From assembly GCA_035578175.1 (NCBI GenBank), contig JAQMRL010000002.1, positions 137,816,171 to 137,880,170 of the forward strand: DNA of 64,000 nucleotides, in the 5' to 3' direction. Shown one piece after another: positions 1-27,560 of this stretch; the stretch's first letter is position 1, and each line of letters starts with the position of its first letter. Below the pieces are notes generated by a model that did not search any database, was not told where the DNA came from, and saw only the letters and a list, made by a program, of their open reading frames with translations. Both the position numbers and the translations under genes were made by a program. This stretch comes from Catonia carolina. Its lineage: Eukaryota; Arthropoda; Insecta; Hemiptera; Achilidae.

Positions 1-649
1 TTTACTCTGATGATGGTGGATCCACCGAAACACGTGTAGGTAGGAATAAAATAAAGGTGACGCAGTTTAAAAAGAAGGTTAGTGAAATTATTATATTAAT
101 TCATTATATGAAATAGAAAGATATCTTTCTTCATTCAGCCACTCACCTTCCCATGTACATTATTGTTTTTAATATCGTTTAAATTTGAGTTTTATGGCAT
201 CAATATTTTTTGCTTAACTGCTTGACCTTCAATTTAATGCTGTTATCAACAACTTCAATTTTTTATTTAAAAATTTAAATGTGCATTTCAAAAATTCTTG
301 TTCAGCACTTTGAAAATCGGTTTATATCGAACACTGTATAGTATTTAAAAATCTTAACTAAATTTTTGTCAGGCACTACATATAGGCTCATAAAGGAAAA
401 GCACAATGGCTGTACGACACATAAGTTATAATGCAAACAGAAATGTCAAAAACTTTTAAAATTTTTATTTTAATAAATGATATATCCAGAAATCGGCTAC
501 CTAAGAGCCACTCCAATAAGCAGTCACTACTTCAGTAACTGTTCAGAACTCATAAAAACATAGTAAAATAACATGCGGTAATTACCCCAGGTTTTAAATA
601 AACACTGGCAAATTTTTTTTTCTTTTCATTTTTATTTCTCCATTGCATT

Positions 650-1290
650 ACAATAAACCAGTACACATAAAAACAAGGCTTAGGTATCTAATACAAACAA
701 AATTCACTATAAAAGCATTACATTAACAATACAAGTTAAGAATAAAGATAAATTAACAATGAAATAAGATAAGCCCTATTTCCAAGAAATAATCAAAACT
801 TGAAGAAACATACACACCCACAGAAGAGTGGTAAAACCAATCTTATACGTGGGCGGGAGCAAGCAGCTATAAAACTCTTAAAAAGAAAGAATTTGTAATA
901 ATAAAATACTACAAGAGTTAAAGACCACTTAAATTTAATACATGACTGCAAACATATTCTCCACAACATCGGAATCAAGTGAAAGCAACCAACTTCTCAA
1001 CAACAACCTGAACCGCTTAAGCAAAACATTGCCAGGCCTAATAGCACAGGGAAGAGCGTTATAAAATTTAAAACTAAGAAACACAAAACCCCTCTGGAAT
1101 AAGGCAGAATTCGGCTTTAGCAATCGCAATTGATTATTTGATGACCGCCTTGTAGCTCGTATACCTTTGTAGACATATAGGTATCTTACCAGCAAGATCT
1201 TATTTCTTATAAAAAACGGGCGTGAGTTACTGAAACGTCCCACTTTACTCAATATTCTCACAAAATCACCATGTATAAACCATAACACAG
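650..1290 (-). pseudogene. LINE reverse-transcriptase C-terminal fragment
   Basis: An open stretch of 117 codons (1288-935) ends in a block of the form SFKFYNALPCAIR followed by a basic, Leu-rich LLKRFRLLLRSWLL segment. This is the usual C-terminal tail of jockey/CR1-type LINE reverse transcriptases. No catalytic region is present. It is a truncated retrotransposon tail. Confidence 0.55.
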
Positions 1291-1489
1291 CACTCTATAC
1301 TCACAGTAACACTATAAGTAAACTCACAGTAACACAACCCTCGATAAGAATATAAAAACAGATTATTAAACTATTATTATGTATCAAACTATTATTTCAG
1401 TATCAGAAGTATTATTTAGTGTCCAAAATACATTTCACATGTATTGTAAACCTTTTCTCTGTTTTTTTTTCATGTCCAGCAGTTTCCAG

Positions 1490-1836
1490 CTTACACAGGT
1501 ATATATAAATTCCTTCTTTTATTGTTATTCCTGATCTGTGTACATTGGAATCTGTTTGATTTAAAAGAACTACAGGCAACCCCATGATTCAATGAGATGA
1601 GGATGATATATAGTCTTGTACAGACCCAGGCCGACCATTCCTGAGAGAGTATGGTTAATTGAACCCCAACCATCAAAGTACACCGGTAACCACTGTCTAG
1701 TATTCAAATCCGCATAAAAGTAACTACTTTTACTAGAATTTGAACCAGGAACCTTTGTTCCGAAAATCAGCTGTTTAACAGCTGACTTGCAGCGACGACT
1801 TTACCTCTAGACCAACCCGGTGGAATACAAATTCTT
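1490..1836 (-). repeat. tRNA-derived SINE
   Basis: On the minus strand from 1836: GGGTTGGTCTAGAGGTAAAG (A-box-like) and, about 60 bases on, GGTTCCTGGTTCAAATTC (B-box-like), followed by a non-tRNA body. A part of the same body recurs on the plus strand at 20825-20950. Confidence 0.6.
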
Positions 1837-1980
1837 TTAAAGGGAAAAATTTAGGACCTATAATCTGTTTTGTATTACTGTGTAGGTTTTACTGTATTTT
1901 CATTATTTTGGCTGTAATTACATCCAGCAATGTACTTTAAATACAAATGACTGTTTAATTAACTGTATACTGGCTGTTGA

Positions 1981-2075
1981 AAAAGATGATACAACATCTT
2001 CTGTAAATTTTAATAAATTTTTAAAAAAGTTTAGTTTCAATTTTGTGTACTACAATGATGGTGGATCCATTGAAA
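1981..2075 (+). repeat. Half of a foldback element ending in GATGATGGTGGATCC
   Basis: Runs from a small palindromic centre (AGATGATACAACATCTT) to the terminal motif GATGGTGGATCCATTGAAACA. The full palindrome is seen at 6095-6265 and another half at 9408-9490. The start of the window (1-40) carries the same terminus. Confidence 0.5.
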
Positions 2076-2230
2076 CATGTCAGTAGAAAGTAGTATCAAT
2101 AAAAATATACAGTTTTTAAAACTACCAGTAAACCAGTAAATAATCTCCTAATCAACCATGGTAACAAAAAAGAGGTTTTAAATTCTGGCTATTTGAGAAT
2201 TTCAGAAATTAATACAGAAGATGTAAAGTC

Positions 2231-2525
2231 CAGCCTCTCTTAGTTTGCTCCTAATATAAACAAATAATGACGTCACTGAGCATGCGCATTATATCAAAAT
2301 GTGCACACGCTGATTAAAAAGTAACAACAAAATACTTTTAAAAGTATTTTTCTAAATGAAATTGTTAGGCCTACATCATATCATGACTGATGTTTTAAGT
2401 ACTTATAATTTAAAACATAGTTAACTTAATAGGAATACGACATACGTAAAGTCGCAGACTCTAGCGTGCACCCTGTAGTAGGTGGCTTTTATTTGTTGAC
2501 AGTCGGAGCAAACTAAGAATGGCTG
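2231..2525. mobile_element. MITE with about 22-bp inverted ends
   Basis: The left end CAGCCTCTCTTAGTTTGCTC and the right end GAGCAAACTAAGAATGGCTG are inverted repeats of each other. There is no coding content. No clear target duplication was found, so the superfamily is left open. Confidence 0.6.
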
Positions 2526-2796
2526 AACTGTAGATATATTATGTTACACAAAAGCGCTCTATGAAAACATGCATGAGTGTTTACTATAATCACTGGAGGT
2601 TTTAAAAGAAAACTATTAATAGGTATTTAACAATCAATTATAAAACGGCTGTTAGAAATACATATATAAAATGTCTGACAAAAGAATAATATAAATAAAG
2701 AAAAGGATACATAATAGGCCTACAACGAATTGTACAAACATTTTATAAATAAGTTAAAATGTAAAGATAAAATTGATTAACTATCAATTTTTCTTA

Positions 2797-17293
<14,497 letters not shown>

Positions 17294-17418
17294 GACTGGT
17301 GTTAACAATAATGATCTGGAACGAATACAAAGTTTTAAATAATTAAGCATAACAAGTATCCAGCTTTTGAGTGAAAAAAACATACATTTTAAAACCAAAC
17401 CAAAATGCGATTGCATAA

Positions 17419-18417
17419 CCCTAGAAAGCTAATGTATCGTATTTCCTACGAGCGCGAATCAGTTTTTTTGTTCCCTCCCCTTGAAGCGGCAAGCAATAGA
17501 CTCGTCCTTTTTGGTCTACTCATATATCACACTGGCCCGTCCAGGCATGCTTTCGTTTGCAATCAGTGCAGTCTGTCAGTCCATTTTTTTGAATACAGCT
17601 CGTAAATTTTACGACTCATTAGCCTTACCGTACCTATGTTTTGTTTTTTTAGTTAAATATTTTTTATGATTTTTTTCTGTACACAGTTAGTTTTTAGCGA
17701 TGAAATCTACTTTTAGTACATAAAAAACCTACTGTGAATCCAGTTTCAAAAAAAACCTCACATTATTGAAACATACAACGCAACTAAAGGGGCAGTGGAC
17801 TCCTTGGACCAGATGTACAACCAAATGTTGTGTAGCCGTAAAACCAGAAGGTGGCCAGTCTGTATGTTTTTCGGTATGATAAACATACATCATATTGGTA
17901 AATTCTTGTGTGATTTATATCCACAATATTGTTAAGCTGGGCCAGAAACCAAAGTCAAGACGAGATTTTGCAAAAGAACTTCACTATGAACTAGGGGACC
18001 ATGGTTAGGAGTACATTTGGAAACCCCAAATTTACGAAGGCAACTCCGGCAATCCATTGCAGATATTTTGGGTGTACCATTGGCAAAACCTCAAGTTGGC
18101 CATTCCGAACAAGGTGCAAGAAAAATTTGCAAGATAAGTCCATCTGCCAAGAGCAGAATGACGTCCGTGTACTGCCGTGCGTACAACAAGCCGATTTGTG
18201 TTGAGCATCGTGCAAAGTGTTGTGTTGAGTGTGCTGAAGAACTTTTAAAACCTTTCATAGCATAAAACAATATTTTAAGGTATGCACTTTTAATTGTAAT
18301 ATTTAATAAAAATAAGTATATTCGCCTAAAACAATTTTTTTTAAATATACCATCAGTTTTAAGTTTTATGATACATTAGCTTTAATGAAACTTTTTGATA
18401 ACATTAGCTTTCTAGGG
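17419..18417 (+). mobile_element. piggyBac remnant, internally deleted
   Basis: Ends CCCTAGAAAGCTAATGT and ACATTAGCTTTCTAGGG are inverted. The right flank is TTAA (18418-18421), the left ATAA (one change). Broken transposase at 17785-18265 keeps KGAVDSLDQMYNQM, SRKTRRWP, and the C-terminal Cys-rich tail (NKPICVEHRAKCCVEC). The catalytic first half is missing. It lies about 125 bp upstream of the RNMT start codon. Confidence 0.85.
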
Positions 18418-18443
18418 TTAAGGAGGAGGATCTCAGTAAGTTA

Positions 18444-19240
18444 CAGTGGACCCTCACTTTACGATATTTCACTTTACGATGTGTCATCAAATTACTCATC
18501 GGATTTCCAAAGTCGCACGTGCACCTGACTCGCCAATCGTCAACCCCTACAGTAAGAAGTTCTGATCGAATGTACTCCCTCTCTCTCGTCAAGATACCCT
18601 CGACCATGCTACCTGCACCCTCCCATCATCAGCTCAAGGTTGCTTCTGTTTTTCAGTTTTGTCACAGCACCCACACTATTTAGTAGTGTTACGTGTATCG
18701 CCTTTGTTATCGGTTTAGCATCTGTACCGTAGTGTATGTCGTGTTATTATACATTTGTATTCTTTGTAGTTTTGTACAGTGTTTCCTGTGTACGTTAATG
18801 TAGTTATAGTGAAAATGGGTCCTAAATTACACATAAAAAGTAAAATTTCTATAAAAGAAAAGAAAGAAATTATAAAAAAAAACATGATAAAGCGGCTAGG
18901 ATAAATGAATTGGTTCGCCAGTGTGGTTATTCAAAATCTATAATTTCCACGATTGTAAAGCAAAAGTCAGTTTTAAAAGACGTTAAAGTGTCTGACAAAG
19001 GTCAAACACAATTCAAAAAGGCATTCTTTTATAAGTATACCTATCATCAAATCATTTATACTGAAACCAGCGCTATTTGAAGAATGTATAGGGTTATCTG
19101 TATCTACAGGCTAATAAATTTCTTGTGGAATTGTATATAATGGTCTAACGATTGGGCAAGAATGCGGTCTCACAATACGATATTTTGCTTTACAATCGTT
19201 CTTCCGGAACGAATTACTATCATAATGTGAGGGCCTACTG
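18444..19240 (+). mobile_element. pogo/Tigger-type remnant with TA duplication
   Basis: Ends CAGTGGACCCTCAC and GTGAGGGCCTACTG, flanked by TA. Around 18815-19010 a reading MGPKLHIKSKISIKEKKEII then NELVRQCGYSKSIISTIVKQ is the N-terminal helix-turn-helix of a Tigger/jerky transposase, broken by a frameshift. The DDE domain is absent. Confidence 0.75.
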
Positions 19241-19264
19241 TACTAAAAAATTTAATTAAGTAGT

Positions 19265-19450
19265 TTTAATATCACTTGCTAAAAGTCACCAACCAACTGG
19301 CCTCTACACTAGGGGTCCCATTCTTTCCTAGGGGTAATTTGCTAGACCTGACCATTCTTGGTAGGTCTAGCTTTTTCATCAGTCATTTTACACTATCACT
19401 CTCTTTCATATGCATTAGCATTATGGGCAACACAGTCAGACATAAAACAA
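19265..19450 (+). repeat. Diverged tRNA-like SINE
   Basis: AACTGGCCTCTACACTAGGG and the downstream body TTTTCATCAGTCATTTTACA, ending near GTCAGACATAAAAC as in the copy at 61735. Confidence 0.45.
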
Positions 19451-22399
19451 AAAGTCACCAAACAATAACTGTATTATAAACAAATGTATTATACAACAAT
19501 TACCCAATTATCAATAATAATAATAACTATAAAAATTAATAATTATTATTTACTGATCCTAATCCCTTGTAATACTTCTAATTTAACCACAACTTCCCAT
19601 AATGACAGAACATGTCAGAAAATAGATCAAAAAAATATTTTCCATGTTATTGGAAGCTCATTTTGCAATATTTCTATTATAAAAGACAGATTGAACGTCC
19701 TAAGGAAGCTACTAGGTTTTTAAAACACTTCAAGTAAAAAATTCAGATAGCTGTAAATATTGATACACTAGTACAATTTCTTAAATTTAATAATTACAAG
19801 TAAATGTAAATGTAAGTTAACCCATAATAGACACACCAAGAGCCATTCATAAGTACTTGAGAAAGGAGTACAAGCTCTGAAAATTCAACATGGAACTATA
19901 GTCTATTCTGTTATAATGTAATTTATATATACTATATTTTAATGAGTGTGCTATGTTTTATCATGTAGTTATAATACATGGTTATGTATTAATATTTCAG
20001 GTTATATTAACATAAGGAAACAATGTAAATTTAATTTAAAAAGCAAGTTCACAAATGTTACTTCTACTCAATACTCGCATAACCTATACAAATCGTACCG
20101 GAATATATGTTTAAGGTATTCCATCATACATAACTGTTTTCGACGCTTATAAATTAACTGTCCCATCAAATATAAATTATGAATTAGATTTATGTGATAA
20201 ATTTGCTTATATTTATATATTTACGCACACCAACTATTTTAATATTACACTATTATAGTTTACATAAATACGAGAATAATAATTGTTAACAATACTGATC
20301 TATGTCATTGATCGTCCCTTACCAACAAACAATCGAATTCGCGTAAATTTCAACAACACACAGAAATCTTCTCCATTCATTAACTTACGCCAAATTAAAT
20401 TAACACTACGTATGTAAATTTATTTAGCGAGTTAAATAGGAACGTGCTTTTTCTAATACTCAGTTTAATTATCTAATATAACCTATATACACATCAACAA
20501 AGTTACCGCTTTTAACACAACTCACAACGCATCAGAGTAACAGCTGTACCGGACAGTGCAACCAAAATAATGAATGATCATGAAAATGTAAGAAAATAAA
20601 ATTTCGGAATAATCCTATCAACTATTCAACAATAAATTGACGTGTAGTGTAAAATTACTACAAATAATATCATCATTCCGTCGTTATTATTACATTTTTA
20701 AAACAATTAGTAATCTTTTGATTGTTTAAGAAATTTTAAATTTTCGTTTAGTAATGTATGGAAGACCACTGAATTGACTGAACCCCTTTAAATTTCCCCT
20801 GAATTTTTGCTTTTAAAGAAATTACAATGGTTCAAATAACCATACTCTCATATAATGAATGGTCGGTCTGAGTCTGTACAAGACTACACCTCATTTACAC
20901 GTCATACATGTCCTTATTGCTTTGAACAGATTGCAACTTACACAAATCAGAAATTAAAAAACGATACCCAATAATATGACCAAAATTAGTTTTCTGAAAG
21001 TCATATTACGTACGTTTTCTTAACAGATTCCGAATTTTAATTAAAACAATTTAAAAACCACTGTCGTAGGGTATTTATATTAAGACGTGATGCGTATTTT
21101 GTTATTTTCAAAAATAAAATCACATAATTAATGATTTAACTACCATACTCTTTAGGTTTGTAGACGATATGATGGAGATCATTTAACCATATTATGTGGT
21201 AGAGATTAGTCATTTTCAGCCATTTATCGTCAAATTCTGAAGTAAAGAGTTATCCGTCTAAAAGCACTGAAATAAATTACATTTTTGTTAATCCATAAGA
21301 ACCAAAGAGGTTCCATAATTGAAGTACACGCGCCATCTGTATTTGTAAGTCGTATTTTTTATACAGATCACATTCGGTTGACATAAATTGAATTATCTTC
21401 AATTTACTTAAAACTACTAGTAGGTAGTCTTAATATACATGAATTTGTACTGGAAATAGTTTATAAAATACTGAATGTGTAACTTAAAATAATTTACTCC
21501 AAGTACCGGGAAGATAATTGAATAGATCCATGAAATACTATTTTAGTTTTTTAAATAAAATATTGAAACCTAGGACAGAAATTTTAATACCATTAAAACT
21601 TAACTGAGAGACTTCACTCTAAGAGTTTGTTACAAAATCACTATTTCTTAGGTAATATTATTCTGACATATCGAACAGCTCCTGCTGGCATCACAGAAAT
21701 TGCTAAACAATAAGGATACTACAGACTACAGATTACATATCAAATTGACAATAAGTCTGTTTCAGTTATATCTGTATTTGTAATGTCATCCAAGGTCTTT
21801 ATAGATCCCACACATTCATCAATTGATACAGAATTAAGATCAACCTCAAGTTAAGGGTAGATTTAAAATAATTTTTTGACAACAATAAATAAAGAAACCA
21901 CTGAACAACCTTTCCTTAAAAATTTAAGTAATAGTCATGTAATTTTAATTGACAGAGAAACATTATCAATGAAATTGAATTTTCAAATTTTGTGAACAAA
22001 AATTTGGCTTACTGCACTGAAATTTTGGTTGTATTATTGATATTCTGAACGTTGACAAAGAGAAATCAAGAGCAGATGCTAAATGAAGTGCAAGTATCTG
22101 GGAAATTATTCCAAGAGACTTTAAGCATGTAGCTCGATTTTTCGTGAGGATGTAGGGAGCAGTGAATTGCAAGTCAGAAGGCACAATGCATTAGATAGAC
22201 CAGCATCTATTAGTAACTCATGTATATACAGTGGATAAAATACAGTCAGGTATTACCACATGTTATATATTATGACACCTTTTTCTTCAAAGGTTTACCA
22301 TAGACACCAGACCAAGTCACAGTCTTGAATTCAAAAGTAAAAATCAATTCAATGGCTTGAATTTTTCAAAACTGTTCATTTTCATCAATTGATTTTTAC
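19451..22399. other. AT-rich sequence without recognised genes
   Basis: Very AT-rich, many simple stretches. The only recognised piece is a SINE body fragment at 20825-20950 (CATACTCTCATATAATGAAT and CTGTACAAGACTAC). No exon with a recognisable domain. Confidence 0.5.
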
Positions 22400-22920
22400 T
22401 TTTTTGTGCCATTTATGAATGTACAGGAAGGAAAGTATTGTTTTCATGTCAATTTTTCACCTTAAATACATGTTTACATACCCCACCACAAAAAAAAAAA
22501 CATGTGTTTACTGATTGGTCTGTGTGTGAACAAAATCTCATGAATGGATTATTGTACGAACTTGAGTTAGATACCACTAGGGGCCCTGACTTGAACATTT
22601 TCATCTAAATCGGTCAATTGTATGTAGTATTTAATTTGTGCAATTATTCACTTTTAAATCACCTCATTTACTACATTTTTGTGCTCTACAAGATAGCACC
22701 ATGTCTGTTGAAATTCTTGGAAGGCTGTGCTCTCATTGTAAAACATGTTTTTTTAAAGATTATTTAGGGCAAAGTCTGCACAATTAAAGTTGTAGGAAAT
22801 TTAAAAAATATATAAACTTTATTTCAGGTGTTTTTTTCTACAATGCTTATAGTTTAGCATCAATTAGTGATTTTCTATGTTTTTTACTTCTACAGAGGTT
22901 GATTTTTATTTATTGTCATA
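22400..22920 (+). repeat. Diverged copy of the about 900-bp dispersed repeat
   Basis: GGAAGGAAAGTATTGTTTTC, then TGATTGGTCTGTGTGTGAAC and TGCTCTACAAGATAGCACCA, in the order of the copy at 60395. Confidence 0.6.
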
Positions 22921-22964
22921 ATAATAAAAAAACTGGTGTAATACGTAAAAGTTAAGACTTTGGA

Positions 22965-23260
22965 CATACTAAGAACGCCAAACACTAGACTTTTATACAG
23001 AATAATTGACCATGCAATGAGATGAAAAACAGACGCTGGCAACGCATACATTTAGCACAAAGAAATCAAAAGGTTTTTACAAGAACTCGGACTAACTCAC
23101 AAAGATCTTACAGAAAAATTACCCAAATACAAACAGGTCATCAAGGACTACAACCATCGGCTTACGACACAGAACAGAGAGTATAAGAAGAGAGAATTTT
23201 CAGAAGCATGCTCAGAACATGAGAGAATATCACACCAAAAAGACTGAAAGCTTCCAAATT
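22965..23260 (+). pseudogene. LINE protein C-terminal fragment
   Basis: Reading EIKRFLQELGLTHKDLTEKL and KQVIKDYNHRLTTQNREYKK parallels the C-terminal tails at 41528 and 51897, where a basic helical region precedes the stop. Contains stops upstream. Confidence 0.45.
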
Positions 23261-23405
23261 GACTAAAGTGGTCCATTGTGGCTAAACAAGCACTAAAAAA
23301 AAAAGTTAAAATTAATGTTGACAGTACATTGTCCAACGTTAATTCCCCTATACATCAAATTTGTTGGGAAGCTAGGATTGTCTAGATGGAAGTTTTTTTT
23401 ACTTA

Positions 23406-24162
23406 GGCCGGGCGCACACATGACCACTTGAGGCCGCCACAAGCTAGGGACTCCCTTTCCTCTGTAATTGATATGGACTTGTCGCACACACAGCGTTTGC
23501 TGCGCCACAAGCTGCGGAAGTGGCCATGTCTCACTGCTTGTGGGTGCCACCGGTGGTCAGGTTTCCAGCGCACACTACGCCACAACCAGTTACACTCACT
23601 CATTCAATCAGTAGCACTCGAGATGAACTCACTGATGCTGATTTGTTTATCTCGGAAATAGACACCGCCCAGCAATTTGGGACTGAAAAATAATTGAAAT
23701 ATTGTACAATTAATTACTATTAGCAGGGGTGCTGAATACGAGATGTAATTATTTATATTATTGTATTTCTACTAACCTTAAAGTAAATGCCAGTCTTTCA
23801 ACAAGAGGTATGTTTTATCCTCATTCTGATATCTTCGTGTTTTTTTTACCAAATTCAGTAGTTTCAAACAATGTGATGCTCAGCCTAAAGTATTTAAAAA
23901 ACTTCTCTTCATCTTTTTTGAGCTCTTCAAAAAGTAAATAAAATTAGCTGTGATAATAACATGGGATGTACCCAGTATCGCCGCTGTTTTCTCCTTCGGC
24001 GGTGACTTTTTCGTATTGACAGTGGTAGATAAGATAAGATATCATTAGATAATACTAAATTCTTGCAAGGAAAGTGTCAGGTCAGAGTGGCTGCCTGTCA
24101 GCTACTGGTGGCCACCTCCTGTGGTGACTGATGGCCACAAGTGGTCATGTGTGCACCCGGCC
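23406..24162 (+). mobile_element. Harbinger-like element, TTA target duplication
   Basis: Ends GGCCGGGCGCACACATGACC and GGTCATGTGTGCACCCGGCC are inverted repeats flanked by TTA (23403-23405, 24163-24165). The outer parts are unusually G+C-rich and repeat a GCCACAAG-type motif. No transposase is left. Confidence 0.7.
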
Positions 24163-24664
24163 TTAATCTCTTTTGGAACTCTAATGTATAGGTAATTAGA
24201 CTATTCTTCACAATTCATGCAGTGAACTCGAGCCATCAGACAAGCTCTACACACATTCTGGTGATCAAATATTTTTACATATCTTTTTGTTACGAATGCT
24301 CACATAGTTTACAATTACGAACAAATATATAGGAATATGAATATAAATAATCAACACAGGTTTTAACAAAAATTTTATTTACATAAATTTTAATACACTG
24401 GTAAACAACCTATTATTACAAAGTAACTTCAATAATATAGTTATTATATCAGGTGATCCTTGATCTTAGAAAAGACTCATCAAAATTATGTTAGTGTTAA
24501 TTTTATTGACATTAATTTCTAGGTTTTAGACCAAACTGATTTCAGAAAAAATAGAAATAAAATTATGTACATTTACATATTCTGAAGATGATGTTTTGTT
24601 TCATTAATTACTTTAAGGTTAAATTTTATCAGTGTGAATTTTTAAATAAAACTGGTGGTATTGT

Positions 24665-25075
24665 GCGGTTCCAACCTCGGTGAAGTTGCGGGATGAAGGG
24701 TACGGGTGAGGTATACTGCATGAATGACCCATGCTGGGAGAATAATTGTTGCATTACTCTGATACAGAACATAAGTTTTTAAACTTTCCGTAATCAACAT
24801 ATTTGTTTGTATTTATTACATTTATTTATTTACATATTTTGATATGAATTGGTAAGTTAAATATTATGAATCCGACCAAAGTTATTAACCCGGTAGGTAT
24901 TTGCCGGATGATAAGAATATTTTTTTAGTCTAGTTAGTACACACTACCACTACAAATGCATCAGCTGTGAAACACTACTAACACTCATTCATTCTCCCAC
25001 TACTATAACAACACACTACATTCCTTCCAACTACACGGAGCTGGGACTCAAGCAATTCGTGATAATAAACGCAGA
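24665..25075 (-). repeat. About 410-bp MITE-like repeat, copy 1
   Basis: Same sequence as 34935-35342 in the opposite direction: ACTACACGGAGCTGGGACTC at the end, CCCGGTAGGTATTTGCCGGA in the middle. Both ends carry an inverted pair. Confidence 0.65.
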
Positions 25076-25266
25076 ATACATACTTCTTGAGGCACAGATT
25101 TTCAAAAACCGAAAAATACATTTAATTATATGAGATAACAGAAACTTAATTGATACCAGAATAAATTTTTAAAATTCAGCCTGCAATTGAATAATTTAAA
25201 TTGGTATCGGAGGGTAAAGTAAAAGGAAAGTGACGGATAGATATAAAAAGTCATGGTTATGTAATA

Positions 25267-26204
25267 CGAGGTGTGGCTATTAAATAACGAGACTGACGTT
25301 GTAAAAAATTTAATTTTAATTTTATACATAATTACTTATTGTCACCTTCAATATACACTCCTTCTCTATCCCTACAACACTCCATACGAATTTTCCATTG
25401 TTGGAAACAGTGCTGGAAGTCATCTTCTGTCAGCTCCTTCAGATCACATGCCACTTTCTCTTTTACAGCTTCCACAGACTCAAATCTTGTCACTTTTAAA
25501 GCAGATTTCACCTTAGGGAACAGGTAGAAGTCACATGGTTCAAGATCTGGTGAATAAGGTGGATGTTTTAACACTGAGATGCTGTACTAGGCTAGGAACC
25601 TCTTGACAGATAACACGGAATGAGCTGGCACATTGTCTCTGTGGAGAACCCATTATTGTCCTTCCACATTTCAGGGCGTTTTTTCCCTTACTCTTTGACA
25701 TAGTTTAGAAAGTACCTCAAGGTAGTAATATTGATTAATTGTTTGACCTTCAGGAACCCAGTGAAGGTACACAATCCCATGGATATCAAAAAAACAATCA
25801 TCATTGCTTTAAATTTTGACTTGCTCATTCAAGCTTTTTTGGCTCTCGGTAAAGTTCGGCTCTTCCATTGCATGGATTGGCGCTTCGTTTCCGGATCATA
25901 AATAAAAAACCATGTTTCATCATATGTTATTATCATATCCAAAAAATTTGGGTCATTTTCAATTGCGTACAAAGTGCCAGTACAAACATTTTTGCGAGCT
26001 TCATTTCAAGCATTTTTGAGTGGCACATGACCTGAAGCAGCTGACAGAAGATGACTTCCAGCACTGTTTCCAATAATTGAAAATTCGCAAAGAGCGTTGT
26101 AGGGATAGAGAAGGAGTATATATTGAACGTGACAATAAATGATTACGAATAAAATAAAAATAAAATATTTTATGTCAGTCTCGTTATTTAATAGCCACAC
26201 CTCA
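25267..26204 (-). mobile_element. Rearranged mariner-like element B, with 3' end at both termini
   Basis: Both termini read CGAGGTGTGGCTATTAAATA inward and are flanked by TA. From the left, the minus strand carries the C-terminal half of a transposase ([20 protein letters not shown], then [14 protein letters not shown]) and the catalytic core up to about 26000. Beyond about 26015 the 5' end is replaced by a second C-terminal and 3' end in plus orientation ([20 protein letters not shown]). There is no N-terminal helix-turn-helix. See 28946-30303 for a second copy with the same junction. Confidence 0.75.
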
Positions 26205-26344
26205 TATAAAAGTATTGACCCATATAGATGGAAATAACTATCAGGCCCACAATAAAGAGTTTATGATACCAATCACCAGCCTCAATTGAGAAAGCACTTA
26301 GGAGGAGTGTGGAATTGAATTAAATGTAAAAAATATAAGTTTAC

Positions 26345-26640
26345 ACTAATCTTTTGTGGAAAATTACATAAATAAACTACTACTTCTGGTTGACTGATTT
26401 TGGTGAATGTTTGTTTTGGGTCCTCTAGTAGTATAAGTTTCAAGTTTCAACTTTGTATGATGTTCCGTTCTTGAGATATTTTGTTCACACGCACACATAC
26501 ACAGACCAATCGCTAAAAACATGTTTTTTGAGTTCAGGGGGTCTGAAACGTGTGTATCTGTGAAAACTCAATTTCAAAAAATTGACATGAAAACAATACT
26601 TTCCTTCCTATATATTCATATAAGTAAGAGAAAGTAAAAA
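26345..26640 (-). repeat. Terminal part of the about 900-bp dispersed repeat
   Basis: ATTACATAAATAAACTACTA, ACACAGACCAATCGCTAAAA, and the end AATACTTTCCTTCCTATATA...GTAAGAGAAAGTA. Only about 300 bp of the family is present. Confidence 0.65.
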
Positions 26641-26802
26641 TTTGAAGCAGCATAAAAGTTTAGTGCAAATTTATAGTATTATTATGTTCAAAGACAAAAA
26701 TTAAAATAACCATAAAGACAGTAACACTGTGCAGTGTTTATTTTTTGTGCTCAAGATTTTTTTTAATACATAATGAGTACTGTTCAATATTAAACTATAG
26801 TC

Positions 26803-27560
26803 ACTTGAGTCACGAGTTTGCCCTTGTTTGCAACGAGGGAAAAAGCATCAGTGCGCATGCGCAACTGTTTTAATTTCAGTACGACAAACATAACAACTTA
26901 TACTATACCCAGAGCATATACAGTACATCGCGGAACCTTTTGCAGGTTAACTGTACAAATATAACTGTTTGTTGCCATAAACACAAGCGTCGGTTTCTCG
27001 AAAACGTGATCAAACTATTCACAGTGTTGAACGCAATGTAATAAAATGTTGTGAAGTTGAAGCTAAACAAAAATGCCTATCCATGCCTTTTAACAAAAGC
27101 TGTGAGCGAGCGGCTAACTACTGTCATGTTTCTCTTTCCACAATTTGAAAAATAAACTAGGAAATTAAGGATGTGAAGAAGCTATTCTTTAATAGGTTTC
27201 TTGACATCTGGTAAAAAAAGAAAACGGTTAGGTAGACACTAGAGACTGATAATGAAAACGCCGATGACAGCAATAGTAAAGAAGGCGATTCATTCATAAT
27301 TACAGTAAATCAAACATTTCTAGTCATGTAATTAAGCTATAGGCAATATTACAGGTCATATTTATTTCTTATAAGGTTTATGAAGAAAACATTTTCTCGG
27401 AATAAACCACAGCTTACAAAATGAATCTAAAACTGCACGGTAGTGTAATATACGAGTAATGTCTCACTGTTGAGGTTGGCCGCACTGCAAATATTTCACT
27501 TCCCTTCCTCACAACCCATATATACGCAGAGAATCTTGTGACTTCAGTACGTACCGGTAT
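26803..27560 (+). repeat. About 800-bp inverted-end repeat, copy 1
   Basis: Collinear with 52826-53640. It begins CACTTGAGTCACGAGTTTGC and ends near CTTGTGACTTCAGTACG, which mirror each other imperfectly. A frame-broken reading ERNVIKCCEVEAK followed by [15 protein letters not shown] resembles the helix-turn-helix start of a Tc1/mariner-type transposase. The assignment is tentative. Confidence 0.5.
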
